Assembly (NCBI GenBank): GCA_016720425.1
Contig: JADKKQ010000002.1
Coordinates: forward strand, 62,001 to 126,000
Direction of reading: 5' to 3'
Length of the DNA stretch: 64,000 nt
Source: Betaproteobacteria bacterium
GTDB taxonomy: Bacteria; Pseudomonadota; Gammaproteobacteria; Burkholderiales; Casimicrobiaceae
Positions 39,125-48,600 of this stretch are shown one piece after another (position 1 is the first letter of the stretch; each line of letters starts with the position of its first letter). Under the pieces are notes generated by a model. The model had not been told where the DNA came from and searched no databases. It worked only from the letters and a program-made list of their open reading frames with translations. Made by a program: the position numbers and the translations under genes.

Positions 39125-40630
39125 ATGGACGACATTGCCGCTCTGATGCACGGCTTCAGCGTCGCCGCGACGCCCGTCAACCTGCTGATGGCGCTGGTGG
39201 GGGCGTTCACCGGGACGATCGTCGGGCTGCTGCCCGGGATCGGCCCGATCAACGGCGTCGCCATCCTGCTGCCGATCGCCTTCGCGATGAAGCTGCCGGC
39301 CACCTCCGCGCTGATCCTGCTCGCCGCCGTCTACATGGGCTGCGAGTACGGCGGACGGATCACGTCGATCCTGGTCAACATTCCCGGCGACGCCGGCTCG
39401 GTGATGACGACGATCGACGGGTTCCCGATGGCGAAGAAAGGCGAGGCCGGGATCGCGCTGTCGATCTCGGCGTTCTCGTCGTTCTGCGGATCGTTCCTGG
39501 CCTGCATCGGATTGGTCTTCCTGGCGCCGCTGCTGGCGAAGTGGGCGCTCGCTTTCGGGCCGGCCGAGTACTTCGTGCTGATGGTGTTCGCGATCGCCTG
39601 CCTGGCCGGCATGGTCGGCGACAGCCCGGTGAAGACGCTGCTGGCCTGCGTGCTGGGCCTCGGGCTCGCCACCGTCGGCATCGACTCGGGCAGCGGCGTC
39701 TACCGCTTCACGTTCGGCGACGTCCACCTGTCCGACGGCATCCAGTTCGTGGTCATCGTCATCGGCCTCTTCTCCGTGTCCGAGATCCTGCTGATGCTCG
39801 AGCAGACCGAGACCGGCGGCGAGATGCTGAAGGCGTCGGGCCGGGCCTGGTTCAACCTCAAGGAGCTGTCGATGGTGAAGTGGACGATCGCGCGGTCGGC
39901 GCCGCTCGGCTTCATCATCGGCGTGCTGCCGGGGGCCGGGGCGTCGATCGCCAGCGCGATCACCTACATGATCGAGAAGAACGTCAACGACACCGGCAAG
40001 ACCTTCGGCAAGGGCGATGTCCGCGGCGTGGCGGCGCCGGAGTCGGCCAACAACGCGGCCGCCGGCGGCGCGTTCATCCCGATGCTGACGCTGGGCGTGC
40101 CCGGCAGCGGCACGACGGCGGTGATGATGGGCGCGCTGACGCTCTACAACATCAACCCGGGGCCGACGCTGTTCACCGACCAGGCGGAGCTCGTCTGGGG
40201 GCTGATCGCGTCGATGTTCATCGCCAATTTCATGCTGCTGCTGATGAACATCCCGATGGTCGGCGTCTTCGCCAGGATGCTGACGATCCCGAACTGGATC
40301 CTCGTGCCGGCGATCGTCGCGATCAGCATGGTCGGCGTCTACTCGATCCACGCGACGACCTTCGACCTGGTGCTGATGACGGCGCTGGGCGTCGTCGGCT
40401 ACCTGCTGCGCAAGCTCGACTTCCCGATGGCGCCGCTGATCCTGGGCTTCGTGCTCGGCGACATGATGGAGCAGAACCTGCGCCGCGCGCTCGCCATCTC
40501 GAACGGCGACACGCAGGTGCTCTATTCCGGTGGAATCACGATCACGCTATGGATCGCTGCAGTGGTGATGCTGGTGGTGCCGCTGTTGCTGCGCTGGAAG
40601 CGCAACAACAAGCTGATCGAGATCAAGTAG
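39125..40630 (+). CDS. tctA: TctA-family large membrane subunit
   Basis: This 501-residue membrane protein has about 11 to 12 helices and the conserved GLLPGIGPINGVAILLP and the matching second half GVLPGAGASIASAI. These Gly-rich pairs mark the internally duplicated TctA fold. It should form the substrate channel with TctB, fed by the TctC receptor, using the ion gradient. Its ATG follows the tctB stop by one base. Confidence 0.95.
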   Translation: MDDIAALMHGFSVAATPVNLLMALVGAFTGTIVGLLPGIGPINGVAILLPIAFAMKLPATSALILLAAVYMGCEYGGRITSILVNIPGDAGSVMTTIDGFPMAKKGEAGIALSISAFSSFCGSFLACIGLVFLAPLLAKWALAFGPAEYFVLMVFAIACLAGMVGDSPVKTLLACVLGLGLATVGIDSGSGVYRFTFGDVHLSDGIQFVVIVIGLFSVSEILLMLEQTETGGEMLKASGRAWFNLKELSMVKWTIARSAPLGFIIGVLPGAGASIASAITYMIEKNVNDTGKTFGKGDVRGVAAPESANNAAAGGAFIPMLTLGVPGSGTTAVMMGALTLYNINPGPTLFTDQAELVWGLIASMFIANFMLLLMNIPMVGVFARMLTIPNWILVPAIVAISMVGVYSIHATTFDLVLMTALGVVGYLLRKLDFPMAPLILGFVLGDMMEQNLRRALAISNGDTQVLYSGGITITLWIAAVVMLVVPLLLRWKRNNKLIEIK

Positions 40631-40658
40631 CCGGCGACCGCGGGCCGGGCGGGCGCGC

Positions 40659-41723
40659 ATGACCGCCGTGCGGTCGCGGGGCGGGGACTGGGCGCGCGGC
40701 CTCGCGGGGGTCGCGGTCGGCGTCCTGGCCGGCTACCTGTGCAGCCGGCTGCACACGCCGATCCCCTGGATGCTGGGGCCCTTGGTCGCGCTCGCGGTAT
40801 TGCGGGTGCTGGGGGCGCGCATCGACGCGCCGCCGGGCGCGCGGCAGTTCGGGCAGTGGGTGATCGGCACGTCGCTGGGGCTCTATTTCTCGCCCCAGGT
40901 CGTGCGCGACGTCGCCGGCTGGTGGCCGTTGCTCGTCGCCGGTGCGCTGTTCGCGATCGCCGGCGGCTACGGCGGGGGGCTGCTGCTCGCGCGCCTCGCG
41001 GGCATCGACCGGACGACCGCGGTGTTCGCTTCGGTGCCCGGCGGCGCGACGGAGATGGCGGTGCTGGGCGAGCGCTACGGCGCGCGCGTCGACCGCGTCG
41101 CCGCCGCGCAGAGTCTGCGCATCCTCATCGTCGTGATCGTCGTGCCCTTCGCCTATGCGCTGCTGGGTGCGCAGGGCAGCGATCGTTACATCCCGGGGAT
41201 GGCGACCTTCGAACCCGGGGGCTTCGCGCTGCTGATGCTGGCCACGCTGGCCGGTGCCGCGCTCGCGCAGTGGCTGCACGTTCCCAACGCGTTCATCCTC
41301 GGGGCGCTGGCCGTCGCCATACCGCTGACCGCGGCCGACGTCCACCTGTCGTCGGTGCCGTCCCTCGCGTCGAACGCGGGGCAGTGCCTGCTCGGTTGCA
41401 CGTTGGGCGCGCGCTTCGAGCCCGATTTCGTGCGCGGCGCACCGCGGTTCATCGGTGCGGTGGCGGCGACGGTGCTGGCGGCGATCGGGATGGCGGCGGC
41501 GTTCGGCAGCGTGCTCGCCTGGCTGTCGGGGCTTCCGGCGCTCACGCTGGTGCTGGGGCTCGCCCCCGGCGGCATCGCCGAGATGTGCATCACCGCCAAG
41601 ACGCTGCAGCTCGGCGTCCCGCTGGTGACGGCGTTTCACGTCACGCGCGTCGTCGTGCTGCTGCTTCTGACTGCACCGCTGTTCGGCCTCGTCCAGCGCT
41701 GGCGGCGGCGTCCGGAGCGATAG
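40659..41723 (+). CDS. AbrB-family membrane protein
   Basis: This 354-residue protein has about 10 hydrophobic helices and an internal duplication (AGYLCSRLHTPIPWMLGPL and LPALTLVLGLAPGGIAEM). It is the AbrB/AimA-type membrane family, often annotated as ammonia monooxygenase, which it is not. A transport role is likely but unproven. It lies 28 bases after tctA and immediately precedes the methyltransferase gene, with no gap after its stop. The context suggests carboxylate-linked transport. Confidence 0.85.
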   Translation: MTAVRSRGGDWARGLAGVAVGVLAGYLCSRLHTPIPWMLGPLVALAVLRVLGARIDAPPGARQFGQWVIGTSLGLYFSPQVVRDVAGWWPLLVAGALFAIAGGYGGGLLLARLAGIDRTTAVFASVPGGATEMAVLGERYGARVDRVAAAQSLRILIVVIVVPFAYALLGAQGSDRYIPGMATFEPGGFALLMLATLAGAALAQWLHVPNAFILGALAVAIPLTAADVHLSSVPSLASNAGQCLLGCTLGARFEPDFVRGAPRFIGAVAATVLAAIGMAAAFGSVLAWLSGLPALTLVLGLAPGGIAEMCITAKTLQLGVPLVTAFHVTRVVVLLLLTAPLFGLVQRWRRRPER

Positions 41724-42521
41724 ATGGTCTGGGATCCCGCGCAATACCTCAAGTTCGCCGGCGAGCGGATGCGTCCGGCGGTCGACCTGCTGGCGCGGGT
41801 GCCGCTGGCGGCGCCGCGCACGGTCGTCGACCTGGGCTGCGGCACCGGCAACGTCACGCGGCTGCTGGCGCAGCGCTGGCCGGGCGCCGCCGTCACCGGC
41901 GTCGACAATTCCGCCGCGATGCTCGCGCGCGCCGGCGACGCCGGCGTGGCGGACGGGCGGATCCGCTGGCAGCACGCGGACCTGGCGCACTGGGCGCCGG
42001 CCGCGGGCGAGCCGCTGCCGGACGTCGTCTATTCGAATGCGGCATTGCATTGGCTGGACGATCACCCGGCGCTGTTTGCGCGTCTTTTTGCGGCGGTGGC
42101 CCCGGGCGGCGCGCTGGCGGTGCAGATGCCCAACCAGTTCCGGGCGCCCTCGCACGTCGCGCTGCAGGAAACGGCCCGCCGGCCGCGCTGGCGGGAGCGA
42201 TTGGCGCCGGCGCTGCGGCCGGCGCCGGTGGCCGGCCTGGACGAGTATTTCGCGTGGCTGGCGCCGCAGGCCACGACCGTCGACGCGTGGACGACCGAGT
42301 ACCTGCACGTGCTGCCGGCCGGGACCGACGGCGAGCACCCGGTGGTCGCCTGGACGCGGGGCACGGCGCTGACGCCGTTCCTGGCGCTGCTGGACGCCGA
42401 CGCGGCGCAGGCGTTCGTCGACGACTACCGGACCCGCATCGCGGCCGCGTATCCGCCGCTTGCCGACGGACGGGTGCTGTTTCCGTTCCGCCGCCAGTTC
42501 GTGGTCGCGCTGCGGCGCTGA
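41724..42521 (+). CDS. tam: Trans-aconitate 2-methyltransferase-like
   Basis: This 265-residue SAM-dependent methyltransferase has motif I VVDLGCGTGNVTRLLA, VTGVDNSAAMLARA and YSNAALHWLDDH, and the Tam family start MVWDPAQYLKF. Tam methylates trans-aconitate, an aconitase-inhibiting by-product of cis-aconitate. Its ATG directly follows the AbrB gene stop, so it is in the tct operon. The pairing with a tricarboxylate transporter is consistent with handling of aconitate. The closest match by motif is Tam, but other small-acid methyltransferases share the fold. Confidence 0.85.
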   Translation: MVWDPAQYLKFAGERMRPAVDLLARVPLAAPRTVVDLGCGTGNVTRLLAQRWPGAAVTGVDNSAAMLARAGDAGVADGRIRWQHADLAHWAPAAGEPLPDVVYSNAALHWLDDHPALFARLFAAVAPGGALAVQMPNQFRAPSHVALQETARRPRWRERLAPALRPAPVAGLDEYFAWLAPQATTVDAWTTEYLHVLPAGTDGEHPVVAWTRGTALTPFLALLDADAAQAFVDDYRTRIAAAYPPLADGRVLFPFRRQFVVALRR

Positions 42522-42574
42522 CGCCACGGCGCGGCGGCGCGCGCATTGCGCTCGGTCAAACCGGGGCGTAGTAG

Positions 42575-42606
42575 TTGTCCGTACGGCTTTCGGCGCGGTG
42601 TAAGAT
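42575..42606 (+). promoter_or_regulatory. Candidate promoter of pckG
   Basis: TAAGAT at 42601-42606 with TTGTCC at 42575-42580 has a long 20-base spacer; GTCCGT at 42577 gives 18. It is weak but is the only candidate in the gap before pckG. Confidence 0.3.
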
Positions 42607-42685
42607 TTGAGCGAACTCCTGGCGTCCTGCCCCAGCGGGGAGTCTGCGTCCCGCGGGGGCCCAACCCCACTTCAACGGTCCTCCC

Positions 42686-44524
42686 ATGTCCACACCCGAA
42701 CTGATCTCCGCCATCGCTGCCGACATCGCGGCACCCGCTTCCGTTCGTCACACGCGGCTCCTGATGTGGGTGCGCGACGTCGCCGCATTGACCAAGCCTT
42801 CGCGTGTCGTCTGGTGCGACGGCAGCGAGGACGAGTACAACCGGCTGTCCGACGAGTTGGTGGCCGCCGGCACGTACACGCGCCTCAACCCGGCCAAGCG
42901 GCCGAATTCGTACCTCGCGCTGTCGGATCCCAGCGACGTCGCCCGCGTCGAGGATCGCACGTTCATCTGCAGCGAAAGGGAAGCGGACGCGGGCCCGACC
43001 AACAACTGGCGGCCGCCGGGCGAGATGCGACAGACGCTGGGCGGGCTGTTCGACGCCTGCATGCGCGGACGCACGATGTACGTGGTGCCGTTCTCGATGG
43101 GACCGATCGGCAGCAACATCTCGCACATCGGCATCGAGATCACCGACAGCCCCTACGTCGTCACCAACATGCGGATCATGACCCGGATGGGACGCGCGGC
43201 GCTGGCGGTGCTGGGCGAGGACGGACCGTTCGTGCCCTGCGTGCACTCGGTCGGCGCGCCGCTGGCCGACGGGCAGAAAGACGTCCCCTGGCCGTGCAAC
43301 AAGGACCACAAGTACATCGTGCACTTCCCCGAGACGCGCGAGATCTGGTCGTACGGCTCGGGCTACGGCGGCAACGCGCTGCTGGGCAAGAAGTGCTTCG
43401 CGCTGCGCATCGCCTCGGTGATGGCGCGCGACCAGGGCTGGCTGGCCGAGCACATGCTGATCCTCGGCGTGACCTCGCCGCTGGGCGAGAAATCCTACGT
43501 CGCGGCGGCGTTCCCCAGCGCCTGCGGCAAGACCAACTTCGCGATGCTGATCCCGCCCAAGGGCTTCGACGGCTGGAGCGTGACGACCATCGGCGACGAC
43601 ATCGCCTGGATCAAGCCCCGCGGCGGCCGGTTCTACGCGATCAACCCCGAGGCCGGCTACTTCGGCGTGGCGCCGGGGACGTCGTACGAGTCGAACCCCA
43701 ACGCGATGCGGATGCTGAACGAGAACACCATCTTCACCAACGTCGCGCTGACCGACGACGGCGACGTCTGGTGGGAAGGCATGACCAAGACGCCGCCGGC
43801 GCACCTCGTCGACTGGCAGGGCAACGACTGGACGCCCGACTGCGGGCGCAAGGCGGCGCATCCCAACGCGCGCTTCACCGTGTCGGCATCGCAGTGCCCG
43901 TCGCTGGACCCGCACTGGAACAGTCCCGACGGGGTGCCGATCGACGCCTTCATCTTCGGTGCGCGGCGCAGCGACACCGTGCCGCTGGTGGTCGAGGCGT
44001 CGTCGTGGGAGGAGGGCGTCTACAAGGCGGCGACGATGGGGTCGGAGACGACCGCGGCCGCGACCGGCAAGGTCGGCGAGGTGCGTCGCGATCCGTTCGC
44101 GATGCTGCCGTTCTGCGGCTACCACGTCGGCGACTATTTCGCCCACTGGCTGAAGATGGGCAAGGTGATTCCCAATCCGCCGAAGATCTTCAACGTCAAC
44201 TGGTTCCGCACCGATGCCAACGGCAAGTTCGCCTGGCCGGGCTTCGGCGAGAACGTGCGGGTGCTGCAGTGGATCGTCGACCGCTGCCGCGGGCGGGGCG
44301 GCGCCGTGCAGACGCCGCTGGGGCTGGAGCCCGCATACGAGCACCTCAACTGGGCCGGGCTCGATTTTCCGAAGGACCGGTTCGACGCGGTGATGGCCGC
44401 CGACCGGCAGCGGTGGACGATGGAGCTGAAGTCGCACGACGAGCTCTTCGCCAAGCTGGCGGCGAAGAAGCCGGAGGCGCTGGCCACCGAACGCGAGCGT
44501 CTCGGCAAGCGTCTGGCAGCGTAA
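42686..44524 (+). CDS. pckG: Phosphoenolpyruvate carboxykinase (GTP)
   Basis: This 612-residue enzyme converts oxaloacetate and GTP to phosphoenolpyruvate, CO2 and GDP, the entry to gluconeogenesis. It shows the GTP-type signature: the P-loop FPSACGKTNFAMLIPP with the mobile Cys, GDDIAWIKP, and NWFRTD. The N-terminus has the usual RVVWCDGSEDEYNRL. Length is normal. It is probably transcribed alone: an imperfect hairpin follows the stop. Confidence 0.97.
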   Translation: MSTPELISAIAADIAAPASVRHTRLLMWVRDVAALTKPSRVVWCDGSEDEYNRLSDELVAAGTYTRLNPAKRPNSYLALSDPSDVARVEDRTFICSEREADAGPTNNWRPPGEMRQTLGGLFDACMRGRTMYVVPFSMGPIGSNISHIGIEITDSPYVVTNMRIMTRMGRAALAVLGEDGPFVPCVHSVGAPLADGQKDVPWPCNKDHKYIVHFPETREIWSYGSGYGGNALLGKKCFALRIASVMARDQGWLAEHMLILGVTSPLGEKSYVAAAFPSACGKTNFAMLIPPKGFDGWSVTTIGDDIAWIKPRGGRFYAINPEAGYFGVAPGTSYESNPNAMRMLNENTIFTNVALTDDGDVWWEGMTKTPPAHLVDWQGNDWTPDCGRKAAHPNARFTVSASQCPSLDPHWNSPDGVPIDAFIFGARRSDTVPLVVEASSWEEGVYKAATMGSETTAAATGKVGEVRRDPFAMLPFCGYHVGDYFAHWLKMGKVIPNPPKIFNVNWFRTDANGKFAWPGFGENVRVLQWIVDRCRGRGGAVQTPLGLEPAYEHLNWAGLDFPKDRFDAVMAADRQRWTMELKSHDELFAKLAAKKPEALATERERLGKRLAA

Positions 44525-44543
44525 GCGCTTACTATCGATGTGA

Positions 44544-44572
44544 GGTCCGGAAGACGGGGTGTCTTTCGGACC
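44544..44572. terminator. Imperfect hairpin after pckG
   Basis: GGTCCGGAAGAC (44544-44555) pairs with GTCTTTCGGACC (44561-44572) across a 5-base loop, with one G-T wobble. There is no T-run directly after it. It lies between convergent pckG and the sugar-kinase gene, so it could end both. Confidence 0.6.
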
Positions 44573-44623
44573 GTGGTCAGGTTGCAGGGGTCGGGAGCGC
44601 CGCTTTCCGGCCCCTTTTCCATC

Positions 44624-45520
44624 CTAGCCCGCAGCCAGTGCCGCGACGACCTCGTCGCGCCGGGGCGCGCCGCTGCGACCGCCGAAGCGCGTGCACTTGA
44701 GTGCGGCGGCCGCGTTGGCGAAGCGTGCCGCCGCGTCGATGTCCATGCCCTCGGCCAGCGCCAGCGTGAAGGCGCCGTGCCAGACATCGCCGGCGCCGAG
44801 GGTGTCGACCGCCTTCACCGGCGGCGCCGCGACGCGTCGCTCGCGGTCGCCGTCGCGCCAGAGGAACCCGTCGGCGCCGAGCGTGACCCCGATCCAGGCC
44901 GGGGTCAGCGGCGCCATGCGGCGCAGGCCTTCGCCGGGATCCGCGGTTCCCGTGGCCCGGGCGAGCCCCAGTTCGGAGAAGGCGACGTGCGTCGCGCGCC
45001 GCGCGAGGTCGAGCAGGGCGTCGACCGGTCCGACGTCGCCGTCGAAGACCGCGAGCTTGCCGGCGTCCCGGGCGGCGTCCAGCACCGCCGCGGCGCCCTC
45101 GGGCCAGCGCACGTCGACCATGACGGCGTCGAAACCCGCCACCCGCGCCAACGGCAGCCACGACGGGTCGGCCCCGAGTCGCGGATCGTTGTAGGTGCAC
45201 AGCAGCCGCTCGCCGTCGTCGGCGATCAGGATCGCCGCGCTGGGGGACACGCAGTCCCGGACGCGCCGGACCGCGCCGACGTCGACGCCTTCGCGCGCCA
45301 GGTCGGCGAGAATCCGGTCGCCGAGCGCGTCGTCGCCGAGCCGGCCCCAGTAGTGGGCCTCGCCGCCCAGGCGTGCCACGGCCACGCTGGCGTTGGCCGC
45401 CATGCCGCCCCCGCACTCGCTGAAGCTGGTCGCGAGGACCTTCATGGGCGTGGTCGGGATGGCCGGCACGCGATAGATCGCGTCCAGCGCCGACATGCCG
45501 AGCAGGAGGAGGCGGGCCAT
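44624..45520 (-). CDS. PfkB-family sugar kinase, YihV-like
   Basis: This 298-residue ribokinase-family enzyme has the N-terminal substrate lid region, GGGMAANASVAVARLG, and the C-terminal signature VDTLGAGDVWHGAF with the catalytic Asp. Segments VMVDVRWPEGA, AVFDGDV, HVAFSELGLARATG and AALKCTRFGGRSG closely resemble E. coli YihV, the 6-deoxy-6-sulfofructose kinase, as I recall that sequence; the length is also the same. YihV-like kinases outside sulfoglycolysis are also common, so the substrate is unproven. The ATG at 45520 begins the conserved strand MARLLLLGMSALD. It is divergent from a TauE/SafE exporter across a gap holding a parS site. Confidence 0.85.
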   Translation of the reverse strand: MARLLLLGMSALDAIYRVPAIPTTPMKVLATSFSECGGGMAANASVAVARLGGEAHYWGRLGDDALGDRILADLAREGVDVGAVRRVRDCVSPSAAILIADDGERLLCTYNDPRLGADPSWLPLARVAGFDAVMVDVRWPEGAAAVLDAARDAGKLAVFDGDVGPVDALLDLARRATHVAFSELGLARATGTADPGEGLRRMAPLTPAWIGVTLGADGFLWRDGDRERRVAAPPVKAVDTLGAGDVWHGAFTLALAEGMDIDAAARFANAAAALKCTRFGGRSGAPRRDEVVAALAAG

Positions 45521-45604
45521 GATCGTGGAGAGAATCGCCGCGGGGCCGCGGCTGTCGCCGATTGTAGGCGCGCCGGCGCTGGCCGTCACCGCCGGCGGGG
45601 CGGC

Positions 45605-45620
45605 TGTTCCACGTGAAACA
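45605..45620 (+). promoter_or_regulatory. parS: parS centromere site (perfect match)
   Basis: TGTTCCACGTGAAACA is an exact 16-base match to the conserved ParB-binding consensus TGTTNCACGTGAAACA. It lies about 4.5 kb from parB, as expected for origin-proximal parS. Confidence 0.93.
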
Positions 45621-45743
45621 GCGGGGCGGTCGGCGTCCGCGGCCGGTCGACCCGCGTCCGCCGGAGGAAGGGGCGGGCGCCGTAGCATAGAATGACGCTT
45701 CTCCGGTCGGCGTTCCCGCCGACCCGTTCCCCCGGATCCGCCA

Positions 45744-46508
45744 ATGGAACTGCTGCTGCTGGGCGTCCTCGCGCTCTTCGCCGGCTTTGTCGATGCGATC
45801 GTGGGCGGCGGCGGTCTGGTCCAGTTGCCGGCGCTGTTCGGCGCCTACCCCGGGGCGTCGCCCGCGCTGCTGCTCGGCACCAACAAGATGGCCGGGATCG
45901 CCGGCACCGCGGTCGCAGCGACGCGTTACCTGCGCCGGGTGCGCCTGCCCTGGGCGGTCCTCGGTCCGGCGGTCGTCGGGGCGCTGTTGTTCGCGCTGCT
46001 CGGCGCGCGCGCGGTCGCCTGGCTGCCGCGCGAGGCGGTGCGCCCGCTGATCCTGGTGCTGCTGATCGTGGTCGCCGTCTACACCTTCCTGCGCAAGGAC
46101 TTCGGTGCCGTGCACGCGCCGCGGCGCTCGGCGGCGGCCGCCCCCTGGCTCGGCTTCGCGACCGGGGCGACGCTCGGCTTCTACGACGGATTCTTCGGTC
46201 CCGGCACCGGCGCCTTCCTGATGTTCGTCTTCGTCCGCCTGTTCGGTTGGGATCTGCTGATGGCCTCGGCGGCGGCGCGGGTCGTCAACGTGGCGACCAA
46301 CTTCACCGCGCTGGCGTTCTTCGCGGCCACCGGCAACGTGCTCTGGCTCACCGGCCTGGTGATGGCGTCCTGCAACATCGCCGGATCGATCGCGGGATCC
46401 GGGCTCGCGCTGGCGCGCGGGACCGGCTTCGTGCGCGGGGTGTTTCTGGTGGTGCTGGCGGTGCTGATCGCCAAGTTCGGCTGGGACACGCTGGCGGCGT
46501 GGTGGTGA
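45744..46508 (+). CDS. TauE/SafE (TSUP) family membrane exporter
   Basis: This 254-residue membrane protein has seven to eight helices with the TSUP repeat motifs GFVDAIVGGGGLVQLPALF and GFYDGFFGPGTGAF. Members export sulfite, sulfoacetate or other small anions in organosulfonate metabolism, but many (YfcA type) have no known substrate; the length and motifs here are YfcA-like. It is divergent from the YihV-like kinase. The pair could be a coincidence or a sulfosugar link, as exporters of this family occur in sulfoglycolysis clusters. No ATP-binding domain is present, as expected. Confidence 0.88.
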   Translation: MELLLLGVLALFAGFVDAIVGGGGLVQLPALFGAYPGASPALLLGTNKMAGIAGTAVAATRYLRRVRLPWAVLGPAVVGALLFALLGARAVAWLPREAVRPLILVLLIVVAVYTFLRKDFGAVHAPRRSAAAAPWLGFATGATLGFYDGFFGPGTGAFLMFVFVRLFGWDLLMASAAARVVNVATNFTALAFFAATGNVLWLTGLVMASCNIAGSIAGSGLALARGTGFVRGVFLVVLAVLIAKFGWDTLAAWW

Positions 46509-46570
46509 ACTCCCGCGCGGCGGTGGTGCAGGTGCCGACGGCCGGCGGGGGGCATCGGGCCGCGGGGCGA

Positions 46571-46586
46571 TGTTCCACGTGGAACC
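46571..46586 (+). promoter_or_regulatory. parS: Second parS-like site
   Basis: TGTTCCACGTGGAACC matches the parS consensus except for G at position 12 and C at position 16. It lies 115 bases before mnmG. Confidence 0.8.
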
Positions 46587-46700
46587 GGCGCCGCTGCCGC
46601 CGGCTCGGCCGAACGGCGGCTTTCGCCGGGGCCGGCATTGGCGTAGAATTCGCCCTCCGCGTCCCGCGTCGCCAGAATACTTAAAAAACGCAGTAAAATC

Positions 46701-48600
46701 ATGCTCTTTCCAACGCGCTTCGAAGTCATCGTGATCGGCGGCGGCCACGCCGGCACCGAGGCGGCGCTCGCCAGCGCGCGGATGGGGCGGCGCACGCTGC
46801 TGCTGACGCACAACATCGAGACGCTGGGCCAGATGTCCTGCAATCCGTCGATCGGCGGCATCGGCAAGGGTCACCTGGTCAAGGAAGTCGACGCGCTGGG
46901 CGGCGCGATGGCGATCGCCACCGACGAGGCCGGCATCCAGTTCCGGATCCTCAATTCGAGCAAGGGCGCGGCGGTGCGCGCGACCCGCGCCCAGGCCGAC
47001 CGGATCCTGTACAAGCAGGCGATCCGCACGCGGCTCGAGAACCAGCCGAACCTCACGCTGTTCCAGCAGGCGGTCGACGATCTCGCCGTCGACGGCGACG
47101 GCGCCGGCGCGCGGGTCACCGGGGTGGTCACCCAGCTGGGCCTGCGCTTCGACGCCGACGCCGTCGTGCTCACCACGGGGACCTTCCTCTCCGGGCTGAT
47201 CCACGTCGGCCTCTCCCACTACGAAGCCGGGCGTGCCGGCGACCCGCCGGCGAAGACGCTGGGGCTGCGGCTGCGCGAACTCGCGCTGCCCGCCGGGCGC
47301 CTGAAGACCGGCACGCCGCCGCGGCTGGACGGCCGCAGCATCGACTTCGCGGTCCTCGCCACCCAGCCCGGCGACGACCCGGCGCCGGTGATGAGCTTCA
47401 TGGGCCGGCGCGACATGCACCCGCGGCAGGTTCCCTGCTGGGTGACGCACACCAACGCGCGAACGCACGAGATCATCCGCGGCGGCCTCGACCGCTCGCC
47501 GCTGTTCACCGGCGTCATCCAGGGCGTGGGTCCGCGCTACTGCCCGTCGATCGAGGACAAGGTCGTGCGCTTCGCCGAGCGCGACAGCCACCAGATCTTC
47601 CTCGAGCCGGAGGGGCTCGCCACCCACGAGATCTACCCCAACGGGATCTCGACTTCGCTGCCGTTCGACGTGCAGCAGGCACTCGTGCACTCGATGAAGG
47701 GCTGCGAGCGGGCGCACATCCTGCGCCCCGGCTACGCGATCGAGTACGACTACTTCGACCCGCGCGCGCTCAAGGCGACGCTGGAGACCAAGGCGATCGG
47801 CGGGCTCTTCTTCGCCGGGCAGATCAACGGCACCACCGGCTACGAGGAGGCCGCCGCGCAGGGCCTGCTGGCCGGACTCAACGCCGCGCGCCACGTGCGC
47901 GGCGAGGCCGGCTGGTGCCCGCGCCGCGACGAGGCCTACCTCGGCGTGCTGGTCGACGACCTGATCACCCGCGGCGTCTCCGAGCCCTACCGGATGTTCA
48001 CCTCGCGCGCCGAGTACCGGCTGCAGCTGCGCGAGGACAACGCCGACCTGCGCCTCACCGACACCGGCCGCGCGCTGGGCCTGGTCGACGACGCGCGCTG
48101 GGACGCCTATGCGCGCAAGCGCGACGCCGTCGCCCGCGAGCGCGAGCGGCTGAAGTCGACGTACGTGAATCCGAACCTCGTGTCCCCCGGCGACGCGGTG
48201 CGCGTCCTCGGGCAGCCGCTGGAACGCGAGCATTCGCTGGCCGATCTCCTGCGCCGCCCGGCGGTGACCTACGCGACGCTGGCGAGCCTGCCGGCGGCCG
48301 GCCCGGGCGTGGCCGACGCGGTCGTCGCCGAACAGGTCGAGATCGCGACCAAGTACGAGGGCTACATCGAGCGGCAGCAGGGTGAAGTCGCACGGCACCG
48401 CGCCCAGGACGACCTGCGCCTGCCGCCGGACCTCGACTACCGGACGGTCCGCGGGCTTTTCCAACGAGGTCTGGCAAAAGCTCAACCAGCATCGCCCCGA
48501 GACCATCGGCCAGGCCGCGCGCCTCGCGGGCATCACGCCGGCGGCGATCGCCTTGCTGCTCGTGCACCTGAAGCGCGGCTTCGCGGCGCCCGGCCGGCGA
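46701..48600 (+). CDS. mnmG: tRNA uridine modification enzyme MnmG (frameshifted; no stop before rsmG)
   Basis: This FAD-dependent partner of MnmE has the dinucleotide motif VIVIGGGHAGTEAALASARMG. Other signatures are MSCNPSIGGIGKGHLVKE, LKTGTPPRLDGR and GQINGTTGYEEAAAQGLLAG. After residue 585 the frame changes: a TTTT run at 48457-48460 appears one T too long, and removing it restores GLSNEVWQKLNQHRPETIGQA and LLVHLKR, the normal C-terminus. No stop follows: the restored frame continues through a 22-residue linker into rsmG without interruption, and no other frame offers a stop beyond the conserved LKR end. The 46701 ATG and the start sequence are normal for the family. Confidence 0.93.

Noticed and set aside
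40659..41723. Ammonia monooxygenase annotation
   Set aside because: The protein is an AbrB-family membrane protein with internal duplication; it lacks any oxygenase features.
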